Part shown: positions 1 to 12,900 of the stretch, piece by piece
Layout: every line of letters starts with the position of its first letter
Numbering within the stretch: the first letter of the stretch is position 1
Assembly (NCBI RefSeq): GCF_001649575.2
Contig: NC_051444.1
Location: 22,932,306-22,996,305 of the forward strand
From: Kryptolebias marmoratus
Lineage: Eukaryota > Chordata > Actinopteri > Cyprinodontiformes > Rivulidae
Reading direction: 5' to 3'
DNA: 64,000 bases
The notes under the pieces: model-generated
Database searches by the model: none
Told to the model about the DNA's origin: nothing
What the model saw: only the letters and a program-made list of their open reading frames with translations
Made by a program: the position numbers and the translations under genes

Positions 1-3000
1 TACGGGAGGAGGCTGTCTGTTCCTGCAGTGGAGGTTTTGCATTTTGGGAAATTATCACAAGCAGCAGTGAGTGAGTACTGAAAGCTTGTGAAAGCAACGT
101 AGAAGGAACAAATTAAAAACAACAACAACTCGTCCTCTCAAATAGCTCTTCATAATCTGTGGAATTATCTCCATTGGTCTCACAGGAATAGCCGGATCTG
201 TTCATGTCACTCGGGAAACGTTCTTCATCGAGAGTTGCTGTGGGAAAAATAAAAGCCAGCAGAACCCGTATGATGCTTTCAGCAATGGTCTACTGGAAAG
301 CTTTAGTTTTGTCACTAATGTGGGTGCTCCGTTGTTTTGTTTTCAGCAAGATAAGACACCCGGCTTCACTGAAAGAATGAGTCAAAATGCTTTAAGGAAC
401 CGGACGAAGACTGGAAGGAGCTTTATTTCGGCGTCACGTTCGACATATCTGTGTCACGGCACAAACGAGTCAAAACGCCAAAGGTCTTCCAGCCTAACTC
501 ATCTGCATAAGATGACATCAGATTAGGTTTTTGATTATTGAGAGTGTCTGATTACCCTGTGGTTCTGTACCAGAGCTCCTACTTTCAGCTTCTCACATCA
601 CCCCGTTGAAAGCCGTGTCGACATTAAACCCAAACACACAAATCTCTCATAAAATAGACACAAGTGTGTCAACTTTGCTTGTTTTCCGAGCGTTTTCAAG
701 TAGGAGCTCACCACTCAGTACCGGGCTTTAGGAGATCTCGAGAATCTTCTCCTGAAAATCTTTATGAAGGCCTGCCGTTTTAGGCTCGTATCAGGTTTTC
801 TGGCTGCCCATTAATGGATTACTTAACAGACTTTTAATCTTGGTTTCATCCCGATAAGATTTGTCTTCACATTACACCCAGCATCCGGCCTGCACTTAGC
901 ATAATAACAATCTTTGGGCTCTGGGATGTATTGCAAATATATGGAAATGTCTAGATTTTCCTGCATTAGCATTTTAATAGAGTAAGAGGCCGCCTTGTGA
1001 TTAATTTGCCTGCAGATGCATGTACAAACACAGCGCCTGCAGCTTTGTCATCACACCATCTTTCTCCTTTTCCTTCCGCCTCTCTTTCTCACTCTGTCCA
1101 TTTCCTGCACGCGTCCCATCCCTCTCCGCCTCCTCTTCCCCTCCTTCTCCCTCCGTCTTCTGTCTCCGTGGTCAGAATTTGCATGCAGAGTGATGAAATC
1201 ACACGGGCACGCACCTGTGCCCGCGGAACACGCCCTCCCCTCATTTGAATATGAATCCGACTTTCGCATCATTGTCATTTACAACGTTCTCAAAACGCGC
1301 TTTCCCGATAAATAATGCATGTTGTCGAGCGTGTTGTCGTCGGGGAAGTAGTAGCAAAAACCTCGGCCGGAGGTTGTTGCGCATCATTACACAAAACTAA
1401 ATATTTACATTTCAAGAATGAAAGTGTAGCTTTGGGGTGATGACCTGTTTTGTCTCTTACAGAGGACAGGGCTGAAGCTACCTGAATACTTGTCATTTTC
1501 TTTTGCTTTAACACCGTCGGTCTCTCTCACCTCACCGATCGCGCTCTTCGTAACGTCTCTTCTTCTCTCCCAGATCTACTGATTGCTGCCCGGCCCTCGT
1601 TCCCTCCCCATTGTTGTCGGGTCTCCTCTTACCTGGCCTCCCATTTCTCTCTCTCTCTCTCCCTCTTTTTTATTTTTTTATTTTTCTGATTACCTTCCCC
1701 TCCTTGTTTGCCTGCACTCTCGGTTCGCCTTTTTATTTTTCCTGGAAATTTGATTTGTTGGTGTTGCGCGGGCTTAACCCGGAGTATAAATAAACACAAG
1801 TGTGCGTGCATGACGAGTCGAAGGCAGCGAAATGAGAGGATGATTATTACTCGTTTCCAGTTGGTTCTCACTGACGAGCTGCAGGACCAACATGTACGTG
1901 TGTTTGGGGTTTTGAATAGTTTCCAGCTCTTGTCCTTAAAGAAAGCGATAAATACATTGTTCCAGTAGCTACAGATGAGCGACTAATTAAAAAAAACAAC
2001 TTCTCAGCTTCTGTTTGGTAAGTTCAAGCTGCTTCATCTATTAACTGTGCTGTTTATAACAGTCCCACGTTGGCCATGCTTAATTTTTCACTACATATGA
2101 ATGATTTAAGACAGTAATTTACTTCTCAATATACAGATGATTGATTGTATTATTTTAGGAGTTACCGAGCCCCTGATTTGGATTTAATAAGAGGTGGGTT
2201 TGTATGTTCCAGGTAATTGGATTTGACTGGAATGCTCTCGGCTTCCTTTTGAATTATAAAACCAGATTTGTGCTGCGTGAATCTCTCTCCCAGCGCACAA
2301 TTTACATAATGAAAATGCGGGAAATACCAGAAAACGCAAAGTTTGTACAGTTGTTTATGTTTCCGAAACGGCTACTTTGACGAAAACTTTGTTTTTTTTT
2401 GTTTTTTTCCCCTCGTGTTAAAAACTGTTCTGGATATGAATATAAATCCGTAAATTAGGTTGAATTAGGACAGGTTTACTCAACACGTTTAGGAGACCGG
2501 TCGAAGAGGATGATGGTTACTGATCCGCTGCATAAACATCAGGCTTTCTAGTTCCTGAGAAACTGCAGCACGTGAGAACGTGAGCTCTGATTTCCTGCCT
2601 CGGCCTTATTCAGCACAGCGACTGTGCATGTAAATGTAGTTATTATCACTCTCACACCATGCCCCCCCCCCCTCACACACACACACACATCCTTTCTCCT
2701 CCCCCCCCGTCATTATCCCTCCCTCTGGTGCCGTTCTCCGCTCTCTGCTGAGTCTTATCAGTCTGGGGAATAAAGGTTAGACAGCCCACAGCTCGGCCCT
2801 GCCAGCCTCCACCGGTCAATGATCTGGGCTGCTTCGTCTCCTCCTTTATTACCATGGCGACCTTACAGGTTGATGCATTCTCATCCCCATCATTTTCCAT
2901 CCTTCATAAATAGATATAATTCCGGTGCACAGACACTGTGATTAAATCAACACATCTAGAAAAGGATGCGGACTCATTTTCAGTTTGATGAGAAATTTGC

Positions 3001-6000
3001 TCGTAAAGGCTCGCCACGTGAAACCACTACTGCTAATGTGTTGCGTAAAAATGACGAAAATATATTCTTTGCTTCAACAATAGATTGTTGCATGTTTTTT
3101 TCGTGTGCTTAGTCCCCAAAACTTGTTGGGTTAATTGCTAAAATGCCCTATTTGGCTGTTTAGGCTGCAGCTAAACTCAGAGTCATTAAAGTTTATTGTT
3201 GGTACACACTACTTTTTTATTTTAGAAGACATTTGCATAACTTTAAAACATATCTTTTACCAAATATGTCATAGTAATGTTTTGAATTTTATCAAAAACA
3301 TTTTCAAATAAAAGCTGACCTATCTTACAACGCAGTAAAATGTATTATTTTCCATTTTTATTGGTTGTATTGAAGAGACCGTCCTGATGCCCTCAGCTCT
3401 GTCTGTCAGGCTTAAACCTGCTGCACTGAATTTAAAATGAAACCTTTAGAGCAGTTTCATATTAAAGCGGTATTCATATTTTAATTCTATGAAGCTTTCA
3501 TCAGATGATACCAGAGTAAAAAATATTACCTTCTGCTTAAAATTTCTTGTCATGATGTCTTCTTTCTGTGTATAATTTTAGGGCTTTTTTAAGGGTTTGT
3601 AATCTTCATGTTTTAGTTTAAAGATGCCATTTTATCACTTAGGTGGTTTCACAGTAAATAAATAGATAATTTGAACAAAAAAGTTCAAATTTTTACAAAA
3701 CTAACAGAGGATTTTAGTTCGACTGAACCCTGGCAGCATGTAGGCCTTATCAGGTGTGAGCGGCGAACGCAGCAGGTTTCCAAACCTCCTGAAGATTTGA
3801 TTTGAAGGTGTGTTTAAAACAGACCGGAAAGTGCTGCTGGACATCTATCAGTGGAGGGAATAGTGGATCACAGGCTGAGCTCCTGTTGTTGATGTCTGAC
3901 TAATAATATATATTCGGTGAACGAGTGCGTTTGTTATTTTATAGAAACAGCAGTCGACCGGTGACAGCTGACCGTGTGACGTAGGCTGCATAGATTTGAA
4001 TGTAGAGCGGGTAAATGAGATTTGATCACTTGAGATACATTTCCTTGACCGTGAAACACTTTCATCGGTTCAGACGGAGCTTTTCCTCAAGCCCTGGGAG
4101 GGATTTTATTGTGAAATCTGTCTGAAGTGCCCTTTTATTAAAACAGGACAAAAAGTACAATCAATTATGAAATAGTGAATCATAGATTAAAACGGTATTT
4201 GAGGTCTCGCTACCGTTTGACTTTCTCCTTTAAAGTTCAGTAAGTAGACTCCATCTGACCAAATCTACATTTTTAATGTTTGGTTTTCTTTGTGGCTCTC
4301 AAAGCACCAGATTAGCACGAGCAGGATGTCAGAAGTTACACATCAACTCCACAACCTTAAGCAACCATTAAATCAGCGCAACTCGATTTACTCCTGTTTT
4401 GCTCTCCAACTGGTTGAAGCAAATAGGCGCCTCTTTATGGAATCGCTAAAGAGATGAAATCAGATACATTATCAGCTTCACGCAGAATGTTATGGTGCCT
4501 GGTGTTTCATAAACATACTTCAATCCAAGTGAAAACACAAGCTGATATTTGCCAGCTCAAACTCTGACCCGCGTCTGACCCCCCTGGAGTAAATCCTTCA
4601 TTTCACTGTAAACAACTCTGCATTCTCTCGGCAAAACGAACGTCAACAAAAAGCCGCCTTTGCTGCATTCAGCTATAAACAGCCTGCTGAAAATGGCTTC
4701 CATCATTCAGAGCCTATTAAACCTGCATTATTCTGTCTGAGTTGGTTCATCATCATCGCCGCATGTCGCTTGATTAGACTGATCCAACTCTTAAAAGCTG
4801 TAAACATTTTTTCGCTGATCTCAAACAGAAACTGTTCCGCCTGCAGAGATTCGTTTCATGTCGCTTCCTGAGCGCCTGGGTGTGGCATTTTATAACGTGA
4901 AACATTTTGAAATGCCTGCTGCAAACGCTCATACAAAGCCGTCTGACCACTCAAAAACCATTAATGCCAGTCTTAGCAGTCCTGGAATGCCTAAATGAGC
5001 CTTGTCAGCGTGGATGTAACTATGCAACGCCCATATGCCGCTAATAAAAAGTAATTACAGCTGTCAGAGGGGTAGAAAGTAACGCTTCTGGAAAGATTTT
5101 TCGTTGTCACTGTGCACAAGTGTGGGCGTAACATCCAGAGCTGACCTTTTGTTGCAGATCCTTTCGGCATCGTAGCGTCACATTTGAGTGACACCGAAGG
5201 AGTTTTAGCCTTTGTTCTGCGTGCGAACGCCGTTTCATCCGACGTCGGTGCGCGACGCGCGGCGGGCTCATTGTGTGCTCTCGCCTGTGGTGCAGAGAGA
5301 AAGTAGCAAAGCCACTAACAAGTTAATAAACTCCAGCTGGGCTTTGTTGTGCCGAAGACGGGCTCCACAGCCGAGCACACTCTCTGAAGTTCGGCTCGCA
5401 CGTCTTTCTCCTCGAGGCAGAGCAAAAATCCCACAACTCGACTTTTCTAGGTTTTCTTGTGCCGTATTAGAATATTCTAGCATTTCAAACAAGTACACAC
5501 GGATGGCCAGAAGTAAGCTAAGACGGCTTATTGAGGAAAGTTATTTAGTTCAGATATGTACTGTAGTAAAAGAAATACAGCAGTGTCACGGTGTCGTAAC
5601 AATGTACCCAGAACTAAGTTTTCTGTTTTCTGGACTAACTCAATGTGGAGACATTTTAATAGGCCGCCGACCCCTGCGACTTTGCCTCTACAGAGCGGAC
5701 TCAGACTTAATAAAAAGCCTTTCGGAAGTTAAATCATCGGTTAATGATTGGCTTACTGGTGTGCAGAAATTCCAGGCCAGTCGCTTTCTGCTTAAATGTG
5801 CTTTTCATTACCGAGAGATTCACAGAAACCCGTTACTTTGTGCATTTATTTGACAGATATCTTCTGTTATGTTGGCTCTACAAGAACTGCTGGTTGAGCA
5901 TTTCGTTTTATGTAGATTTTAATGTATAATTTTGGGTTGATTTTCTCCTCCCTTTGAGCATCAATCCGTTGGAGGTCGTTCTCCACATCTGTCAGTCCTC

Positions 6001-9000
6001 CCACCATCTGCCGTATATGAGTTTAAGAATCAAAGACAAATGAAGCGCAGCGTAGCGGTCGGTACGGTGGCAGGTCTCGCCAAGGACACGAGTCTGTATG
6101 TTTCTGTGTGCGTTTAAATATTCACTCACTTCATCGGGAATCTCGCGGACGCCAGAACACCTCGTTTGATCCTTTCCTTGACCTGCAAAAAAAGCACTCA
6201 TTCGAACACGACCTGCACAAACACACGCCTTCCTGAGATCCGTTTTCTTCAAAACAACAATAAAGCATCTTTTTTTAGTACCGTCATCCGAACTTCATTA
6301 CAAATTCTGCTTAATCTCCAACTTGAGAGCCCATCCCAACAAACTCCTGATGCACTGAGCTTCATAATTACATGTTGTTCCTAATGAAATCGAATTTTCA
6401 TTCATCGTCAGCGTGCCTGTGTATAAAAACGATTGTGCCGATATTTAATACCGGTTAGTGACACTAAGCAGAGACAAGTAATTGCGTTTCTGCTCTTAAA
6501 GCCATTTAATTTATTTGTCACTGACCGAAGATTAGAAGAAACTTAATTTGTTAGATTTATTCCTAACAGGAGGTAGTCAGATTAAAGCATCAAATAGATG
6601 AAAGTCATGATGTAAATCCTACAGGCTGAAAAATTTAAAAAAGGGCACTTTTTTTTGGAGAAATTCATCCTTTTATGCACCTCAGTAAACACATTCTGGT
6701 TTGACGTCCTCAGTACTTTTCAAATTCTTTATGTTCAAGCCTGGCAGACAAATCCAAATCTGCACCCAGATAAATGGATCCTTCACTTCTCACCTGTTTA
6801 TGATCACCGTGGACTAAACCACCTGAACCAGGAACAGGGAGGATTTATTGGCGATGATTAAAATAGTCTTCGGCGTTTTCGTCATGATCTTCGTTTTGCT
6901 GTGCTGATGACGAGTCAGAAATAGTGTCTGTGAGTTGGTTTCCCGATCTGAGCTCAGACGGTTTTGATGCTGAGGGGAAGCGGGAGGAGAAAAAAGACTC
7001 AGCTGGGGCTCATAATTTACCCTCTGGTGAAAGAAAACTTCTTGACCAAGAGGTTCATGAAACTTAGCTACATATAAAAACAGCCCTGACAGAAAAATGT
7101 CTTTACTCCGCCATCAGTGCGAAATCGAAAACAGGGTTTTTGTTCGCGTACGGCGGCGGGTTTTTCAACCCAGCTGCTGCTCCGCTCCTTTCCATTGTGT
7201 TATTTGGTTATTCATGTCGCTCTCCTGTAAACAGGGACATTTTTCATTAATGATCTTTAGAGCAGCTGGGAGGCAGACTTTACTGCTTTTGGAAAGGGAG
7301 GTGGGGGGGCAGCCTCGAAGTCTTCCTTTTTTTTGTGGCGTGTATGCTATGCAGAATTACCCAGATGTTCATTAGTTTCATAAAAATTACTCTTCTAACT
7401 TTAAAAAAGCAAATTAAACATCTCAAACTTTTTCTTTTTTTCTTTTTTTTAAAGAAAACAAGCGGCATGACCAGTCTTAAGACGAATAATGGGTTGTTGT
7501 TTTTTTTAAAAATGGCCTTCATTGTAGTTTCCTTCGAGTTTTAATACTCAAACAGCATCTTCTCAGATGATATCAACCACTGTGTTAATCCTAAAGAAGC
7601 CATTGTCTCAGTTTTGGTGTGTGTGAAGGACTAAAAGTTGGGTGTGTGAGACCAAAAAAGAGGAAGACGTCAATCATAGCTCGTATCAAGCCTCCTCGTA
7701 TCTTTTCTAACCACACATGGAGTGAAACACCAGAAACAAATCCACTGCCAAAGACGGGGGGGGGTGAGTTTAGAGTGATTGGAGAGAGAGGGGGGGGGGA
7801 GAGTGAAAGAGCACTTTCTATTTATAACCCGCGTGCCCGGAGAGGAGGAAGACTGTTGTTCGAAAGCACACTCGTGCCCGGGTTTGTTCTGCAGGCTGCA
7901 GCTGAAAGGACACAGGGATGTACGGCTACAAGTGTTGAGCACAAAACCGGGGGCGGTACGATGGGTTTGCTGGAGGGGGGGGAAGAAAAATTAAAGACGT
8001 TTTGAGAGGAGCACGATCGGTTCGGCACATGAAGAGCAGCCTTCGTTCCCCTCGACGTCCTGCACAGAAAACAGAATATCCCCAAAGAGGTTCGGCTGCT
8101 TCAGTGAAGTAAAACGTAATCACTCTGAGAATAAGGGCATAAAGGGGCCTCAACTGCTGGTCATAAACGCATTTCAGGATGAAGACTAAAAGGTGTCTGT
8201 GGCTGCGGAAGGATTCGTTTAGAACCGTTTCCTGCAGAGAGTGAAGTTCAGCGATTTATTCAACTAATGCATCATGATAAAGGTGTAAAAGGGGAGCGAA
8301 AAATTGGGCATTAACATAATTAAAGAGTGAGCGAGCATGGATTCTGTGCTGTTGTTTTGTTTTTTCCAGCGTGCTGCCTCTACAGAGCTTAAAAACACAA
8401 TCACGCATATTTCAAAACAGCATCAAATCATGGATTATTGCAGCCTTTTGTTTTTATTCCACTTCATTTTCTTTGCAGAAGCCAAACCCTGTTGTCCCAC
8501 AGCCTTATAACGAATCTGGATGAATTAAGAAAACCTGTCCACCGTAATAACTCGCCAGTACCCGATGGTTGAGTTTCGTAATCTGTCTTGCTTGTGTGAC
8601 ATTTGTGGTCCACGTGAACCGTTCGTTGAGGTTTCAGCACCTGACGTGTGAACTGACGAGCGCTTTTTGTGTTTCCTCTCTCAGAGTCAGTCGATCAGAC
8701 GAGATCTAACATGTTTGTGAGTTTTAACAGCGATGTTGAAATATCTTTTTAATCTCCGGACAGATAAGTCCTGCCTTAGTTGGAGTCTGTTTGCCAAAAT
8801 ATGTTAAATGCCTCTAGCTGCGATGCTGCCAGTCTTTGGATTTCTTTCTGGGAAAAAACAACTTTAGTATGTTTCCAAAAATAATTACTGTTTTCATTGA
8901 ACAGTTCTTGTATTAACTCTTTGTGTGTGTTTCCTTTACACATTTTAATTTTTTTATTTTGTACATTTCTATTGCAGCTAGAGACTGAAATGCTCCGTCT

Positions 9001-9900
9001 TTGCTTTTATTTATTTGTTTTGCTCCCTCAAGGCCGAGACTGTTGCGATTCATCAGCTGACTGGTCAGAAAGGGTTGCTTACATTTTATTTTCGGTCTAC
9101 CAAACTTGCCACCAGGAAGCGATATTCATGTGAGGTTCAGTAGCAGCTCAGGAGGAGAGGACGGCTCTGTTTGCTGTAAACTTTGTTCCTCTTCGAGCAT
9201 TTTAAAGGCACAAAAAAAGCTCTATGACGCTCCTCAGAATCAAAGAAAAGGGCTAAAAACATGTGCTCTTTAAGTCCAAATCCAAAAAGGTTTATCTGTT
9301 GGAATCCTCATAGTTTGTTTTTTTGTTGTTGTTTTTACGTTGCCCTCCTATTCAGACTCTTCTCGACTCGGTGAACCTGCTGTCTCTTTAATGCAGGCTG
9401 GGTTAGAAGCACCAGTTATTTCCAGCACCTGTGGGTGGGCCTATAAATAGAGCCCATTTTCATCTTCACCTCGGTGTGAGGTCTAGTTTTTGACATCCAG
9501 GTGCTCTTTAGCAAGACATAAAAGCTCCCCCTAATAATACTTTGCTTTATAAATTAATATCTGTGGTGCACTGCTGTGCACACTCCTCTTCTTCATCTTT
9601 TGCTTTTTGTCGTTTACTGTCTTTTATTGTACCCCAGGCTTAGTTTCATGAGCGGAAGATGTTTTTGGGAATGTCATAGATTTAGAGAAATGAGTCAGCG
9701 TTTTGTCAGGTACAACTGGACCAGGAAAAAAAGTGAAAAAGTAACTCAAGTCTGAAAAATATCTTTTAGAAATCCACTTCAAAAGGCTAGAGAAATGTAT
9801 CACATACATCAGGAACTAGGTGAAGACTTTTGCACGGTGCCATAAAACTGTACCATCTGTAGTTATTAAACATCTCTCCCTCCTGTCTTTGTCTCGGCAG
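1..9900 (+). other. pias1: pias1 intron interior, no exon recognised
   Basis: The first recognisable pias1 exon begins at 9901 with a split Ala codon. I found no exon matching the preceding PIAS segment (the FYDLLDELIKP region) or the SAP domain here, so this stretch is read as the 3' part of a large intron. It contains low-complexity C and CA tracts at 2660-2710, G-rich tracts near 7756-7800, and many unconvincing open frames. The longest frame (5212-5853) has no ATG at its 5' end and no family I recognise. Upstream regulatory elements are possible but cannot be shown without alignment. Confidence 0.6.
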
Positions 9901-12900
9901 CATCAGACAACAGCCAGCGGTTTCAGGAGACGTGTTTTGCCTTCGCGTTAACGCCGCAGCAAGTTCAGCAGATCAGCAGCTCGATGTGAGAGAAACCTCG
10001 GCTCCGTCGAACGCAGGAGGTTGACTTCTTGAAATGGGTATTTCCTAAACGTAAACGGTTGTTTTTCTTTGTTCGCTTAAAAGGGACATCTCTGGGACCA
10101 AGTGTGACTTCTCAGTTCAGGTTCAGCTGCGGTTTTGCCTGTCAGAGACGAGCTGTCCTCAGGAAGACCATTTCCCTCCCAATCTGTGCGTGAAAGTCAA
10201 CGGGAAACCATGCAACCTGCCGGTGAGGAGAGGTTCAGCCAGCCGCGTCACCCGGCGAAACGTCTTTTGTCTCACGCTTGTGTCTGATTTCCAGGGTTAC
10301 CTTCCTCCAACCAAAAACGGCGTTGAGCCCAAGCGACCCAGCCGGCCCATCAACATTACCTCACTGGTCAGATTGTCCACCACAGTCCCCAACACCATCG
10401 TGGTCTCGTGGACGTCCGAGATTGGAAGGGTAAGGGGACAGGAAGCCTCCTTCTGACGCTCAGGGAAGCTGGAATAAGTTTGTTTTAAACACAGGCTTCT
10501 AAAATCATCCCAGAAGTGAAGATTTACTGATCATTTTTCTTATGTTTAATAAGATTTTTTTAAAGCTGCTTCTGGTCCCACTGATTTTGTAGGAACTTGT
10601 TTTTGATATTTTCTATTTTTGAATGAATCTTTAGCTGGTCGGGTGATGATGACGATAACTGGTTTCAGCCTGAGTCACTGATAAATGCTGTTCTCGAATT
10701 TGCCTCAAACAGCCTAAATCCTCTGTCCCCGTCGATACGTTGTAAAGCATCACTTTCGCACACAGTTACATTACGCTTCACGTTCTCGTGTGTCCGCAGA
10801 GTTACTCCATGGCCGTTTACTTGGTGAAGCAGCAGTCGTCCACGGTGTTGCTGCAGAGACTACGGGCAAAGGGCATCAGAAACCCAGACCACTCCAGAGC
10901 GCTCAGTAAGGACCGCCCGCCTCCGTCCTTTACAGATGCACTCGTACGGCGTGCACAGACTGATGTGTGTCACCCGTTTCCAAACGGCGGGACGGTTTGC
11001 CCGTTATCAGAAGTCTGGTTTTAAAAAGACTACAGCATCAACATGCAAAACTGAGAAATGTTTTACAGCTTAGTTTTGATTTAATACTGATTCCAAGCAA
11101 CATGTTTAGGGCAGAGGTTTTCTTATCGCCGTGTTTCATAACCACTTCTTTTCCCTCTCTGAGCCGTGAAGGCCAGTTTGCTTTAGTTCGCTCTTTCCAC
11201 ACAGCGCCCAGGACTTTCAGGTTTTTACTGATCAGGTCATTTAAAGAAGATGCTGTAATTCGGAATCAGGTTTGTTCTGTGATGATCTGTAATGTTTTCT
11301 TAAGGGTTGAGAATCCGTCAAGCTTCACCAGATCTCTACTTTTGTTTGTTATAAATGACAAAATCCATTTTTGTTTATATAAAAGCATCCGTTTTACATA
11401 GCTGAGCAGCTTGTCCACACAGAAATCTTTCTCATCTGTACCTTTTAAAACAATCTGCTTATACCCCATAGTGTGTTTAATTGACCCAAACTGATGCGAG
11501 GAGATCTTTAAGCTTCTTTTCTACGTTTATTGTAGGTTTCAGATTCAAACTGAGGATAAACATAATGCAATAAACAAAACTATTGTGAAAGAAATCATCA
11601 GTTTCAGTCAGTAATGTGTCTTTGTTTAGCTGTGAAGTGGATGCAGATTTTTAAACTCAGTGTTTTAGCCACATTTAGACCGTGTGCTAGTTTTTTATGA
11701 AATAAATGTAATCTGTTGCGGTTCAATTTGATTGAGCTTTGAGTTTAATTTCTGCACCGGTTTCTGCCCTAATGTTCTGCATGAAATATACTCGAAGGAG
11801 TTTTAATGCAACGATAAAAAAGTCAAAAATTCACAAGAGAAAACAACTGTTTTTATTTGCAATTGCAAGATGGGAGAAGTGGAACAAGACACCTAAACTT
11901 GAACAAAAATAACTTTTCTGTTTACTCAAATAATAGCTGATTCTAAGATAGTCAGCTGAAGACTGCAGTATGTAGGCACATTTTGGGATTTTCTTCTTGT
12001 CCCCCCATCCAGCCAAATTATTTTATTATGAATGAGAAATACTGCAGGGGGCTGCAGCTGCATTATGAGGAGCTCTTAAATATATTTATAGCGCAGTCGT
12101 CTGGTCTGACAGGGATTTAGAGAGCACATCTGTAAGAACAGGTCCGTCTGTTTGGTTCTCCCTCGCTCATATTCATCTTTATCTCTTTATCTGTTCCCTG
12201 CAGTCAAAGAGAAGCTAACAGCAGACCCCGACAGTGAAATAGCCACTACCAGCCTACGAGTGTCTCTGCTCTGCCCGGTAATCATCCTCCCTGCTCCTCA
12301 TGAATTTTTAACATTCAGTCATGCCGAAACACGTTTGCCCATTTTCTCTGCTTCAGTTTTTTTTTTTCCTTGACTTTGCATGTGACTCTGCACGCCTTTA
12401 TGCACATAACTCATAGCTGCAAACATGCTCACCTGTCAAGCTGTCTTCCAAAGTGATATCACGTGTCAGTTTCCTGTGGGTTTGGCGCATTTATGACATT
12501 TAAGAGCGCTATTTACTCGCGGTCCCCGCTGCGGGTTTCCTCCGGGCGCCCTGAACACATATTTGCGTGCTCTCTGTGCAGCTGGGGAAGATGCGACTGA
12601 TGATCCCGTGCCGGGCGCTGACGTGCTCCCATCTGCAGTGCTTCGACGCCACGCTCTACATCCAGATGAACGAGAAGAAGCCCACCTGGGTGTGTCCCGT
12701 CTGTGACAAGAAGGCCCCCTACGAGCACCTCATCATCGACGGGTAAGGCACACAAAGCCACAGTCCTCTTAGGAAGGTGCGATTCCCACTCTTACGTACG
12801 CTCGTTTAAATCTAATCACATGAAGCCCGAAAAACTGTGAGTGTCCTGGAAACGTCACTGTGACTCTCAGACGTGTTACTCTCTTATGTAGAGCAGTCAG

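Noticed and set aside
7619..8005. 128-codon + strand frame
   Set aside because: G-rich and low-complexity, no recognisable domain, and overlapped by opposite-strand frames. Treated as noise in the pias1 intron.
9438..9450. TATA-like CTATAAATAGAGC inside the pias1 intron
   Set aside because: It is close to an internal exon, but no start codon, CpG content or other promoter sign follows, so it is probably chance.
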